From Methylocapsa acidiphila B2 (GTDB taxonomy: Bacteria > Pseudomonadota > Alphaproteobacteria > Rhizobiales > Beijerinckiaceae), in NCBI RefSeq assembly GCF_000427445.1, contig NZ_KE386496.1, positions 1,964,506 through 2,028,505 on the forward strand: DNA of 64,000 bases, read 5' to 3'. Below the pieces are notes generated by a model. That model searched no databases. It worked only from the letters and a program-made list of their open reading frames with translations, and had not been told where the DNA came from. Both the position numbers and the translations under genes were made by a program. Positions 52,259 to 61,671 of the stretch are shown in pieces (the first letter of the stretch is position 1; each line of letters begins with the position of its first letter).

Positions 52259-54574
52259 TTAAAACCGGTAGCTGAAGTCATTGGAGTTCACGACCACGTG
52301 AACCAGATCGACGAAGGCGGCGGCGCGAACCGGATTCAATGCAACCGAATCCTTCAAGCCGATCGGTATCGCGATCGAGAACTTGCCCTCTTCCGCCTTT
52401 TGAAGAATGACCTTTTCATGGTTCTTCAAAAAGGCGCGCAGGGCTGACTTTTCATAATCATCGGGGTTGCGTGCAAACAAGATCTGGTAGAGCCGATCCA
52501 ATTGCGCAGATTCATCCTCGCCAGCATCGCGGATCACCCGCCCGGCCAGGGCTTGAGACCACCCGAACACCAATTCGCTGTTGAATAACGTCAGAGCCTG
52601 CAAAGGCGAAGTGGTGACGTCGCGCTTGCTGTGTATCTGCTGCGCCGAGGCCATGTCGAAGGGCTCGAGCAACGGATAGGGCACGCTGCGCCGCGTGAAG
52701 ATATAAAGGCTGCGTCGGTTATGGTCCCGAGGGTCTGATGAGACCTCCCAAAGCTGCCCGGCGTTCAGGTTCGGCGGCACCGGAGGAAAGACGCTCGGGC
52801 CGCCGATTTGGTCTTCGAGCTTGCCGGAAGCAAGCAAAAGAGAATCGCGAATTTCCTCGGCGTCGAGGCGCTTGCGCGGAAAGACCGCAAGAAGCTTGTT
52901 TTCGGGATCGACCTTCTGCGCGTCTTCCCGAGGGGCGGAAGATTGGCGATAGACGCTCGAGAGAAGAATCTCGCGATGAAGGCCTTTGATGCTCCACCCG
53001 GTCTTGATGAAATTGCTCGCTAGATAATCCAGCAACTCGGGATTTGTCGGCTTGTCGCCAGCCTTGCCGAAATCGCTGACGGTGGCCACGATCCCCTTCC
53101 CAAAATATTCGTTCCAGACTCGATTCACATAAACGCGCGCGGTCAATGGATTTTGCGGGCTGACCAGCCAATTCGCGAGTGCGGTGCGGCGTCCGGACGA
53201 GGTCGCCGTGGGAACGATAACTGGCTTTTCCGTGGTAAGGGCCTCAGGGAATGCCGGCTGCACCTCGTCCAACGGCTTTTCATGATTGCCGCCGGACAGG
53301 ATATAGGTTGGCGGCGCCTCTGGATGGCCGAGTTCCGTCATAGTCGTATAGGTGATCGACCCCTTGGCCGGTTTGAGTTTATCGAATTTCTTCAACTCTT
53401 CGCCGAGCTTCTTGTACTCCTCCCAACGCGCAACGCTTTCCGGGCTGTAATCCGGATTGGACTTATTCTCACCGGCGTCCCGAATGTAGAGGGCGAGATC
53501 CTGCTCGGTCGTGACATTATCCAGACGATGATTGATCCAGCGATCCTGCGGCGTCCAATCGGCCTGCGCCTTGAAAATGGCGGCGCGGCTGTCAGTCAGA
53601 TAGCGTTCTTTATGATAGGTTAAGGCCTTCTCCTTCACTGGGTCGGAAAGCGCCGTTCTGCGATCGCGAATTTCCTTGGTCGCCGCTTCCCATTTAGCCC
53701 ATTGCTTGTCATATTCGCGCTCGACCTCGCCCTTGATCGCGGGCGCCTTGAATTCTTCGCTTGTGTTAGCGAAAAAAGCCTGGAGCGAGTAATAGTCTTT
53801 CTGGCTGAATTTGTCGGTCTTATGGTTGTGGCACCGCGCGCAGCCGACAGTTGTTCCAAGAATCGCCTGCCCGACGGTGTCCGTGATGTCCGTTGTGATC
53901 TGAAATTTTCTTTGGACCAGATCCCGCGAATTGTAATTGTCCGGGTAGCCGGCCAAAAAGCCGGTGGCGACCACGATGCTTTGGTTGCCAGGAACCAGTT
54001 CGTCGCCTGCTATCTGCTCCTGAATGAAGCGGGAATAGGGCTTGTCCTGGTTGAAAGAATCGATGACGTAATCGCGATAGCGCCACATGTTGGCGCGCGT
54101 CTGGTCGGTTTGGAAACCGGCGCTGTCGGCGTAACGGGCAAGGTCGAGCCAGCGACGCGCCTGGCGTTCTCCATAGTGAGGCGAGTCGAGCAGCCGGTCG
54201 ACGAGCTTTTCATAGGCGTCCGGCGAATTGTCGTTAACGAAAGCCGCAACCGCTTCGGGCGTTGGGATCACCCCCCAAACGTCGAGCGTCGCACGACGGA
54301 TGAAGGCGCCGCGGTCGGCGTCAGGTGAAGGCTTGAGCCCACTGGCTTCCAATTTGGCGAGAACGAACGCATCAATCGGCGACCGCACCCAGCTTTTGTC
54401 GCTAACCGCTGGCGCAGTCGGATTTTGCAGCGCCTGCCATCCATAGGGCAGCCTGGATGCGGCGCCGGCCGGCTTCGATTCAGCCTCCCGCGGCTTGTCA
54501 TCGGCGACGGCCGCAGCGGCCGCAGAAAGCCCGACAACGCCAGCCAGGCACGCCCTTTTTAAAGTCTTTTTCAT
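52259..54574 (-). CDS. DUF1549/DUF1553 protein (planctomycete-type cytochrome-like)
   Basis: The 771-residue protein has a signal peptide (first 25 residues). DUF1549 covers about 65-275, with LDLARYADSAGFQTDQTR and a haem-like CARCHNHKTD at 245-254 in the context TVGCARCHNHK. DUF1553 follows towards the C-terminus with FGKGIVATVSDFGKAGDKPTNPELL-type sequence. The N-terminal PSCyt1 haem domain found in many planctomycete homologs is absent. It is first of a three-gene set with DUF1501 and the small cytochrome c. The presence of this family in an alphaproteobacterium suggests horizontal acquisition. Confidence 0.9.
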   Translation of the reverse strand: MKKTLKRACLAGVVGLSAAAAAVADDKPREAESKPAGAASRLPYGWQALQNPTAPAVSDKSWVRSPIDAFVLAKLEASGLKPSPDADRGAFIRRATLDVWGVIPTPEAVAAFVNDNSPDAYEKLVDRLLDSPHYGERQARRWLDLARYADSAGFQTDQTRANMWRYRDYVIDSFNQDKPYSRFIQEQIAGDELVPGNQSIVVATGFLAGYPDNYNSRDLVQRKFQITTDITDTVGQAILGTTVGCARCHNHKTDKFSQKDYYSLQAFFANTSEEFKAPAIKGEVEREYDKQWAKWEAATKEIRDRRTALSDPVKEKALTYHKERYLTDSRAAIFKAQADWTPQDRWINHRLDNVTTEQDLALYIRDAGENKSNPDYSPESVARWEEYKKLGEELKKFDKLKPAKGSITYTTMTELGHPEAPPTYILSGGNHEKPLDEVQPAFPEALTTEKPVIVPTATSSGRRTALANWLVSPQNPLTARVYVNRVWNEYFGKGIVATVSDFGKAGDKPTNPELLDYLASNFIKTGWSIKGLHREILLSSVYRQSSAPREDAQKVDPENKLLAVFPRKRLDAEEIRDSLLLASGKLEDQIGGPSVFPPVPPNLNAGQLWEVSSDPRDHNRRSLYIFTRRSVPYPLLEPFDMASAQQIHSKRDVTTSPLQALTLFNSELVFGWSQALAGRVIRDAGEDESAQLDRLYQILFARNPDDYEKSALRAFLKNHEKVILQKAEEGKFSIAIPIGLKDSVALNPVRAAAFVDLVHVVVNSNDFSYRF

Positions 54575-55173
54575 CGCCCAACCTCAATAATGATCCCGTT
54601 TAAAACCGTCGCTCGCCGATCCGTCGTCGCTCGCCAAATTGGACCCGTCGGTCCATCACCCCGACCCCGCCACCGCGATCGACGGCGAGGTTTGGCGATC
54701 GCCCTTTAAAGGAGCGCTCGCCGACGGAGCCGTTAGGATTGCGGAAGGGCGATCTTTTGGCCTGGGAGTATTCCATAAAAATACTAGTGTTATATGATTA
54801 GCGCAACCCGCTTGTGGGCGCCGCGTCAAAAAGCAACGATATTTCCTTAAAGCAGCCATTTATACATTAAAATTCTAGACTAAATCAATTGACTGGGATT
54901 ATAGGCTGGCATATCGATTCACCGACGAACTACGGCTCGCGCTCAGAGATACAGGTTCAGCCCTCGGACTCTATTCCGCCTGGCGATTCCAACCGGGGTC
55001 GCTCGTGGATCGGAGCCGCGCGGAGCGACGGATCCGCTCGAAAGAGCCGCTCTGTGCGTAGGCCGAATCCGCGCATCCGCGCGTGACGGAATTTCGGCGG
55101 CGTTTGGGCGCCTCCCGATGTTGGGCGCAGCCCGCGCCCAACCCGCGCCTATTCTTGAAGAAAGTTGGAGACG
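54575..55173. other. Divergent intergenic region (599 bases)
   Basis: No gene is supported. An AT-rich core around 54775-54890 (AATACTAGTGTTATATGATTAG near 54780) likely holds promoters for the minus-strand DUF1549 operon and plus-strand rhodanese operon. Small open frames inside translate to Arg-rich sequence. No clear palindrome was identified. Confidence 0.5.
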
Positions 55174-55653
55174 ATGCGCAAATTCCTGGCATGCACCGCA
55201 CTGGCGATAGTTCTCGCGGCTCCGGTTTCACGGGCGGCGGGGCCTGCCGATGGCGTCGAGGCGAAGGCCGCCGCACAGCCTGCAGCCGAGTATAAATACA
55301 AGGCGCCGCAGCTTAAACGCGCCGATTTCGACGCGTTGCTCTCGAAGCCTGGCGAGTTACTCGTCATCGACGTTCGCCGCCCGGACGAGTTGACGGCCAT
55401 TGGCGGATTTCCGGTCTATCTCAGCATTCAACCCACAGATCTCGAAAGCAGTCTCGCCTACATCCCCAAGGATCGCACGATCGTGACGGTGTCGAACCAT
55501 GCAGGCCGCGCAGGCGCCGCGGCGGATCTTCTGACCAGCCATGGCTACAAGGTGGCCGGCGCATTAGGCGCCCAGAACTACGAGGCCGAAGGCGGCAAAC
55601 TGACCAAGATCGCTCCGTCGGCGCCGAAACCCGCCGAGTCCGATAAACGTTGA
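55174..55653 (+). CDS. Exported rhodanese-like protein lacking catalytic Cys
   Basis: The 159-residue protein has a signal peptide (MRKFLACTALAIVLAAPVSR) and a rhodanese fold (LLVIDVRRPDEL). At the active-site position the usual Cys is replaced: the loop reads VTVSNHAGRAGAAA (Ser107). It should therefore not transfer sulfur and may be a binding domain. ATG 55174; GGAG just upstream. It is followed by an exported peroxiredoxin and an HbpS-like protein. Confidence 0.85.
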   Translation: MRKFLACTALAIVLAAPVSRAAGPADGVEAKAAAQPAAEYKYKAPQLKRADFDALLSKPGELLVIDVRRPDELTAIGGFPVYLSIQPTDLESSLAYIPKDRTIVTVSNHAGRAGAAADLLTSHGYKVAGALGAQNYEAEGGKLTKIAPSAPKPAESDKR

Positions 55654-55699
55654 ACGACTCATGTCGCGATTTCCAAACCACAAGCCAGGTAGCTACACG

Positions 55700-56254
55700 A
55701 TGAAACGTTCGATCTCAGCGGCGGCCTTTATTTGCGCCGCCCTCGCGGTCCCTGCTTGGGCCGGCTTGAAGCCTGGCGACCCCGCCCCCGACTTCACCGC
55801 AGATGCAGCGGTCGGCGGAAAGGACTTCGTCTTTTCCCTGTCCAAAGCTTTGAAGAAGGGGCCTGTGGTTCTCTACTTTTATCCAAAATCCTTCACGCGC
55901 GGCTGCACGATCGAGGCCCATGAATTCGCCGAGGCGGCCGAGAGCTTTGCTGAAGCCGGGGCGACCCTCATCGGCATGTCGAAGGACACGATCGAAACGC
56001 AACGCAAATTCTCGACGGAAGAGTGTCGCGACAAATTTCCCGTGGCCGCGGACCCCGAGCTTTCGGTCATTCGTTCCTATGACGCCGTCCGCATCGCCCC
56101 TACAGCTTCCGGCGAGACGGTATCGGACCGGATCTCCTATGTGATCGGGCCGGAAGGAAAAATCATCTACGCCTACGCCGATCCCGCGCCAGACAAGCAT
56201 ATCGAAAATACGCTGGCGATCGTGCGCCAGTGGCGCAACGCGCATAAGGACTAA
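55700..56254 (+). CDS. Exported peroxiredoxin (Bcp/AhpC-TSA type)
   Basis: The 184-residue protein has a signal peptide (MKRSISAAAFICAALAVPAWAG) and the thioredoxin-fold peroxidase domain. Peroxidatic Cys69 is in SFTRGCTIEAHEF; a second Cys109 (STEECRDKF) could resolve it. It reduces hydroperoxides in the periplasm. ATG 55700 is chosen for the signal peptide over the frame at 55661. Confidence 0.9.
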   Translation: MKRSISAAAFICAALAVPAWAGLKPGDPAPDFTADAAVGGKDFVFSLSKALKKGPVVLYFYPKSFTRGCTIEAHEFAEAAESFAEAGATLIGMSKDTIETQRKFSTEECRDKFPVAADPELSVIRSYDAVRIAPTASGETVSDRISYVIGPEGKIIYAYADPAPDKHIENTLAIVRQWRNAHKD

Positions 56255-56391
56255 ACGAAAAGGCGCGGGCCTTCCCTATGCGCCGAGATCGCCATTGTCG
56301 ACCTCGGGCGCGCGGCGATCCGACCGCGCGGGGCCGGTCACTGACGCTCATGCCCCGGCGCCGCCCAAATCCAACCTGAGACAACCCGAGA

Positions 56392-56904
56392 ATGGATGGC
56401 ATTATGTCGATCTTCCAGTGCTTCAAGCCTTTCGTCGCGGCCGGCCTCGCCTTGGCCTTCGTGGTTCCGGCGAATGCGGAACTGCTGACCGAAAAGAGCC
56501 TATCCGCGGACCTAGCTCTGACCATCGCGAAAACCGCCTATGAGGTTTGCGCCCAACAAGGCTATCATGTGTCGGTGCATGTCGTCGGACGAGAAGGCCA
56601 GATCCTGGTGGCGATCCGTGGCGACGGCTCGTCGCCGCACACATTGGAGAACAGCCTGCGTAAGGCCTACACGGCGCGCACGTTCAAAAGCACGTCAGGA
56701 GAATTCGCGCAGCGCGTGAAGGACAACCCAACCCTCGGGGTCGTTCATCTCGCTAATGTCATCGCCCTGCAGGGCGCCATTCCGATCAAAATCGGCGACG
56801 AAGTTATCGGCGCCGTCGGGGTTTCCGGCGCGCCTGGCGGCGATAAGGACGAAGCCTGTTCGCAAGCCGGCGTCGACAAGATCGCCGCTCAGCTCAAATC
56901 CTAA
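56392..56904 (+). CDS. Exported HbpS/GlcG (DUF336) haem-binding-like protein
   Basis: The 170-residue protein has a hydrophobic N-terminus cleaved about ANAEL, and the GlcG/HbpS domain (LALTIAKTAYEVCAQQGYHVSVHVV, ending IGAVGVSGAPGGDKDEACSQAG). HbpS-like proteins bind haem or cobalamin-like tetrapyrroles and sense redox stress. ATG 56392, or 56404. It completes a plus-strand set with the rhodanese-like and peroxiredoxin genes. Confidence 0.85.
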   Translation: MDGIMSIFQCFKPFVAAGLALAFVVPANAELLTEKSLSADLALTIAKTAYEVCAQQGYHVSVHVVGREGQILVAIRGDGSSPHTLENSLRKAYTARTFKSTSGEFAQRVKDNPTLGVVHLANVIALQGAIPIKIGDEVIGAVGVSGAPGGDKDEACSQAGVDKIAAQLKS

Positions 56905-56939
56905 GACCGACACATCCGCCGCGCCGATCGGGCGGGCGC

Positions 56940-56974
56940 TCACTATGTCGGATCGCAACGATCCGACATAGTGA
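56940..56974. terminator. 16-bp perfect stem between convergent HbpS-like and gabD genes
   Basis: The arms TCACTATGTCGGATCG (56940-56955) and CGATCCGACATAGTGA (56959-56974) are exact complements around a CAA loop. It lies 36 bases after the HbpS-like stop and five before the end of gabD. This is one of the strongest hairpins in the window; it acts as a bidirectional terminator by position. Confidence 0.8.
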
Positions 56975-56978
56975 CGAG

Positions 56979-58433
56979 TCAAAGGCCGCCGATATGGACG
57001 GCCTTGACCTCGAGATATTCGTCAATGCCGTGGCGAGCGCCCTCGCGGCCGAGGCCCGATTGCTTGACGCCGCCAAACGGCGCCTCCACCGTCGAGATGA
57101 CCGCCTGATTGACGCCGACGATGCCGGCCTCGATCGCGCGGGCGACGCGGAAAGCGCGGGCGAGATCTTTGGTGTAGAAATAGGCGGCGAGCCCGGCCTC
57201 GCTGGCGTTCGCGAGGCCGATGACCTCCGTTTCCGTTTCGAACCGGACGAGCGCCGCGACAGGCCCGAAAATCTCCTCCGTGAGCAGACGAGCGTCAGCC
57301 GGGACGTCGGCGAGGACCGTCGGCTCGAAGAAATTGCCGCCCCGCGCGTGGCGCGCGCCGCCGAGGCGCAGCTTCGCCCCTTTGTCGACCGCGTCATTGA
57401 CGAGGCTTTCCACCTTGGCGACCGCCTCCGGCGTGATCAGCGGGCCCTGCTGCGTTCCCGGCTCGAAGGCGGCGCCGACCTTGAGCGCGCGCACCGCCGC
57501 AGCGAGTTTCTCGGCGAAGGCCTCATAGATTCCAGCCTGGACATAGAAGCGGTTGGCGCAGACGCAGGTCTGGCCGCTGTTGCGATATTTCGAGGCGACA
57601 GCTCCGGCGACGACGGCGTCGAGATCCGCATCGTCGAAGACGATGAAGGGGGCGTTGCCGCCGAGCTCGAGCGACAGGCTTTTAATCGTCTCGGCGCTTT
57701 GACGCATGATCGTCCGGCCGACCTCGGTCGAGCCGGTGAACGAGACTTTGCGCACCAGCGGATGACTGGTCAGGACGCGCCCAACCTCGGCGGCGCGCGT
57801 CGTCGGCAGGATATTGACGAGACCCCGCGGAAAGCCCGCCTCCTGCGCCAGCGCGCCGAGCGCGAGCGCGGATAAAGGCGTTTCCTCCGCCGGCTTGACG
57901 ATCGCGGCGCATCCCGCAGCGAGCGCAGGAGCGATCTTGCGGGTGATCATCGCATTGGGGAAGTTCCAGGGCGTGATCGCCGCGACCACCCCGACCGGCT
58001 GCTTCATGACTAGGATTTCGCGTCCCGGCGCCGGAGCGTCGATGAGATCGCCATAGACCCGCCGGGCCTCCTCCGCGAACCATTCGACGAAAGCGGCGCC
58101 ATAGACAATCTCGGCCCTGGCCTCGGCCAAAGGCTTGCCCTGCTCCCGCGCCAAAAGGTCGCCGAGATCGTCCTTATGCTCCATGATGAGCTCGTGCCAG
58201 CGGCGCAACAGACGCGCCCGCTCGCGCGCAAGCGTCGCGCGCCAGACGACAAAGGAGGCCTGCGCAGCTTCGATCGCGCGCTCGGCGTCCTCGGCCGAGC
58301 AATCGGCCACATGGGCGATGGCCAAGCCGGTGGCGGGATCGAGCACCTCGAAGCTCCCGCCCCGCGCCGCCTCGACCCATTCCCCGCCGATGAAGGCCTT
58401 GTGGCGGAGCAGTTTCGAATCGCGCGCGTTCAT
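56979..58433 (-). CDS. gabD: NAD(P)-dependent succinate-semialdehyde dehydrogenase
   Basis: The 484-residue aldehyde dehydrogenase has ITPWNFPNAM, cofactor-binding KPAEETPLSA (Lys180), Glu256 in LELGGNAP and catalytic Cys290 in NSGQTCVCANRF. The combination fits GabD-type SSADH, which converts succinate semialdehyde to succinate. A related semialdehyde dehydrogenase is not excluded. Normal length; starts ATG 58433. Confidence 0.92.
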   Translation of the reverse strand: MNARDSKLLRHKAFIGGEWVEAARGGSFEVLDPATGLAIAHVADCSAEDAERAIEAAQASFVVWRATLARERARLLRRWHELIMEHKDDLGDLLAREQGKPLAEARAEIVYGAAFVEWFAEEARRVYGDLIDAPAPGREILVMKQPVGVVAAITPWNFPNAMITRKIAPALAAGCAAIVKPAEETPLSALALGALAQEAGFPRGLVNILPTTRAAEVGRVLTSHPLVRKVSFTGSTEVGRTIMRQSAETIKSLSLELGGNAPFIVFDDADLDAVVAGAVASKYRNSGQTCVCANRFYVQAGIYEAFAEKLAAAVRALKVGAAFEPGTQQGPLITPEAVAKVESLVNDAVDKGAKLRLGGARHARGGNFFEPTVLADVPADARLLTEEIFGPVAALVRFETETEVIGLANASEAGLAAYFYTKDLARAFRVARAIEAGIVGVNQAVISTVEAPFGGVKQSGLGREGARHGIDEYLEVKAVHIGGL

Positions 58434-58727
58434 TTTCCACCTTTGAAAAACTGTCTCGCAAATTTGGAAACGGTCTCGGGCGCAGCCATGACGCCCGGCC
58501 GGCCCGGATGTGGACCCTCGCGTAAAGCGGACCGAGCCTAATTGCTATTCAAAATTTCTCACAATGCCCACGGCGACGTCATTTTGGCCTGCGCCTTTGC
58601 CCTGCGCCAGTCCGAGGCAAGCTTGTCGTCCTCTTGTTGGCGTCACGCCAAGTCGTCGTCGATCGACCCGCGCGCCAGTCGCGCGTTCCGTCGGCGGCCG
58701 AAAGACGCAACCCGAGGACCGCCAAAA

Positions 58728-60641
58728 TTGAGCTACGCGACCGACGCCGCAGTGAACCAAGCGATTGATTTTCTCAGCGCCGGCCGAAGCTCTGACGCGA
58801 TCGCGCGGTTGCGCAGCCTAAACGCCGCTCGCGAGACGCGCTACGTCCAATCGAACGTGATCGGGTTGATTTATCTGAGCGCAACGGAAAATGCCGAGGC
58901 CCTCGCATGGTTCGATCGGGCGCTACAGCTCAATCCCCACTATCCGGAGGCCCATTCCAATCGCGGCTGCGCTTTGCAGCAGCTCGACCGCGATGGGGAG
59001 GCGCTCGCTTCCTACGAGGAGGCTTTGCGCCTTGGGCTCGCGCCGCCCGAACTCTTCTATAATCGCGGCAATCTCTTGCGCGAGGCCGGACGGCTCGACG
59101 AGGCGATCGCGTCCTACGACTCCGCCTTGAAGCTCAATCCCGCCTATCCCGAGGCCTTATGCGCCGGCGGCCGCATTCTGCGCGACCTCGGACATCCTCA
59201 GAGCGCGCTTGAATTTTTCGACGAAGCCTTGCGGCTCAAGCCGCATCTGATCGACGCCTTGATCGATCGCGGCAATGCGCTGCAAGATCTCGATCGTCCC
59301 GAGGATGCAATCCGCTCCTACGACCTCGCGCTCGCAAGGGAGCCGAACCATCCGGATCTCTTGAACAACCGCGGGGCCGCCCTTCACCTGGCCGGGCGCC
59401 TGCAGGAGGCCGACGCCGATTTCACCCGCGCCTTGCGCCTGAAGCCGCAATTCCCTCAGGCTTTATCCAATCACGGCAACCTGCTTTTGACGCAGCAACG
59501 GCCGACGGAAGCGCTCGCATCGTTTGACAACGCATTGGCGCTCAAGCCGCGCTATGCGGAGGCCTTTTGCGGGCGGGCGCTTGCGTTGCAGCATATCGGC
59601 CGGTTCGGCGAGGCGCTGGAAAGCTATGACCGAGCGCTCGACTGCGATCCGAGCGCGGCCCATTTCAAGAATAACAAGGCGGCGCTGCTCCTGCTGCAAG
59701 GAGACTTCGCACAGGGGTGGGACCTCTACGAATGGCGCTGGATTTCGGGCCAGACGCCGAAGCATGAGCTGAAACTGCCGATCCGCGAATGGCGAGGCGA
59801 GTCGCTCTCCGGTCGGTCGATCATGGTTTTCGACGAGCAAGGCAACGGTGATGCGATCCAATTCGCGCGCTTCTTCAAGATTTTGGCCGACCGCGAAGCG
59901 AATGTCGTCTTCTTCTGCCGCAATCGGTTGCACCGGCTCTTCAGACGCCTTGAAACGCCCGTCCGGCTCATCGACGATCTGGCCGAAGGCGAGCGCTTCG
60001 ACTTTCAGATCGCCCTTTGCAGCCTGCCGCGGACGCTCGACGTCACGCTCTCAAGCGTCCCCACGACCCCGCGCTATCTGACCCCCGAACCCGAGCTGAT
60101 CCAGAAATGGGCGGCGCGGATCAGCGGGCGGGGCTTCAAGGTCGGCGTCTGCTGGAGGGGGAATCCCGCGATTAAGGCGGATCCGAGCCGCTCCATCCCA
60201 CTCGCTCATTTCGCGACGCTGGCCGAGATTCCAGGCGCCCGGCTCATCAGTCTGCAGAAATTGAGCGATCAAGCGCTGATCGACGAAATCAGCGCCGCTC
60301 CTTGGCTGGAAAATCCCGGCTTTGACTTCGACGCAGGACCCGACGCATTCATCGACGCAGCCGCCCTTATGCAGAGCCTCGATTTGATCGTCACCTGCGA
60401 CACGTCGATCGCCCATCTCGCGGGCGCGCTCGGCCGCCCGGTCTGGGTTATGTTGAAGCAGACGGCGGACTGGCGCTGGCTGCGCGATCGCGACGATTCC
60501 CCATGGTATCCGTCCATGCGCCTCTTTCGGCAAAGCCGGCTCGGCGACTGGAGCGAAACGTTCGGCCGCGCCGCGCAAGCGCTGCGAACCGAGGTCGAAG
60601 GTCAGTCCGATCGGATCCGCCTTTCCGCCGCAATGAGATAA
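58728..60641 (+). CDS. TPR protein with glycosyltransferase-like C-terminal domain
   Basis: The protein has at least eight TPR units (about residues 25-310; ALAWFDRALQLNPHYPEAHSNRG is one, repeated with A-x-A-x-Y-x-x-A-L-x-L-x-P). A C-terminal half of about 280 residues resembles ADP-heptose/glycosyltransferase-9-like folds (VGVCWRGNP and CDTSIAHLAGALGRP). TTG 58728 (LSYATDA) is preferred; the frame back to ATG 58542 adds about 62 residues without TPR character. The 3' end overlaps the convergent ubiG by 40 bases. Confidence 0.82.
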   Translation: MSYATDAAVNQAIDFLSAGRSSDAIARLRSLNAARETRYVQSNVIGLIYLSATENAEALAWFDRALQLNPHYPEAHSNRGCALQQLDRDGEALASYEEALRLGLAPPELFYNRGNLLREAGRLDEAIASYDSALKLNPAYPEALCAGGRILRDLGHPQSALEFFDEALRLKPHLIDALIDRGNALQDLDRPEDAIRSYDLALAREPNHPDLLNNRGAALHLAGRLQEADADFTRALRLKPQFPQALSNHGNLLLTQQRPTEALASFDNALALKPRYAEAFCGRALALQHIGRFGEALESYDRALDCDPSAAHFKNNKAALLLLQGDFAQGWDLYEWRWISGQTPKHELKLPIREWRGESLSGRSIMVFDEQGNGDAIQFARFFKILADREANVVFFCRNRLHRLFRRLETPVRLIDDLAEGERFDFQIALCSLPRTLDVTLSSVPTTPRYLTPEPELIQKWAARISGRGFKVGVCWRGNPAIKADPSRSIPLAHFATLAEIPGARLISLQKLSDQALIDEISAAPWLENPGFDFDAGPDAFIDAAALMQSLDLIVTCDTSIAHLAGALGRPVWVMLKQTADWRWLRDRDDSPWYPSMRLFRQSRLGDWSETFGRAAQALRTEVEGQSDRIRLSAAMR

Positions 60642-61384
60642 TTGACGTCCATATCGCGAGAGAGCCGCCACTTGCCGCTCAGCGGATCATAGGCGACCCC
60701 GGTCTCGTCCACGATATGGAGCCCATTGCGGCGCAATGTCCTGGCCAATTCGTCCGGCGTGACGAATTGATTCCAATTGTGCGTCCCGCGCGGCACCCAA
60801 TTCAGGAGATATTCGGCGCCCACGATCGCCAAGGCGAAGCTTTTCAACGTCCGGTTGAGCGTCGCGGCGACCAGCATGCCGCCAGGGCGGACCAAGGCGG
60901 CGGCATAGCCGAGAAAAGCGCCGACGTCGGCGACATGCTCGATCACTTCCATCGTCAAGACGACGTCGAACGCCCCGCCCTCGACAACGAGATCCTCGAC
61001 GCTCATGCAGCGATAGTCGATCGAAAGCTCCGCCTGAGCCGCATGGGTCCGCGCGGCCTCGATATTCGCGCGACCGGGGTCGATAGACGTCATCTGCGCG
61101 CCGAGTTGCGCCAGCGACTCCGAGAGAATGCCGCCGCCGCAGCCTACGTCGAGGATCGAAAGGCCAGTCAAGGCGTGGGCCTCATGGCGGCCCCGAAGCT
61201 TGCCGTCGACCGGAAAATGACGGCAAAGCGCATCTCGCAAATAGCCGACGCGGACCGGATTGAATTTGTGCAGGGCCCACATGGCGCCATTGGGGTTCCA
61301 CCAATCGGCGCCGAGCTTTTCAAATCGGCCGACGTCCTCCGGATCGATCGTCGCATCGCGCCGGAGCTTCTCCTGGCTGTCCAT
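60602..61384 (-). CDS. ubiG: Ubiquinone biosynthesis O-methyltransferase
   Basis: The 260-residue enzyme has SAM-binding ILDVGCGGGILSESLA. The UbiG features FEKLGADWWNPNGAMWALHKFNPVR at the start and VLTMEVIEHVADVG are also present. It performs both O-methylations of ubiquinone synthesis at the membrane. ATG 61384 is the family start; a GGAG-like site (GGGAGAGG) precedes it. The 3' end overlaps the TPR gene. Confidence 0.95.
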   Translation of the reverse strand: MDSQEKLRRDATIDPEDVGRFEKLGADWWNPNGAMWALHKFNPVRVGYLRDALCRHFPVDGKLRGRHEAHALTGLSILDVGCGGGILSESLAQLGAQMTSIDPGRANIEAARTHAAQAELSIDYRCMSVEDLVVEGGAFDVVLTMEVIEHVADVGAFLGYAAALVRPGGMLVAATLNRTLKSFALAIVGAEYLLNWVPRGTHNWNQFVTPDELARTLRRNGLHIVDETGVAYDPLSGKWRLSRDMDVNYLIAAERRIRSD

Positions 61385-61671
61385 GGCTTGAACCTCTCCC
61401 CAAGAGCAGGCTAAAAGGTCGCGCCTGCCCGTATGCCGTTGACATGCTCCGCCGACCTTCGCATGAATGCCGCCGGAAGCTGCGCCGGCCCCGCGTTCAG
61501 GCGCAGGCGAACCCGCCGCCGGACGCGAAGCCCGCCCCATCCGTTTGGAAGGCCGCCACGTCCACATCCACGCCCTTCTCGGGCGTCTTGCCGATCATTC
61601 TTGCCTCCAACGCGGCGCGTCAATCGGCGCCGGACGGCAAAGACCAAGAAACAGGAGCTATTTTCAGCCCG

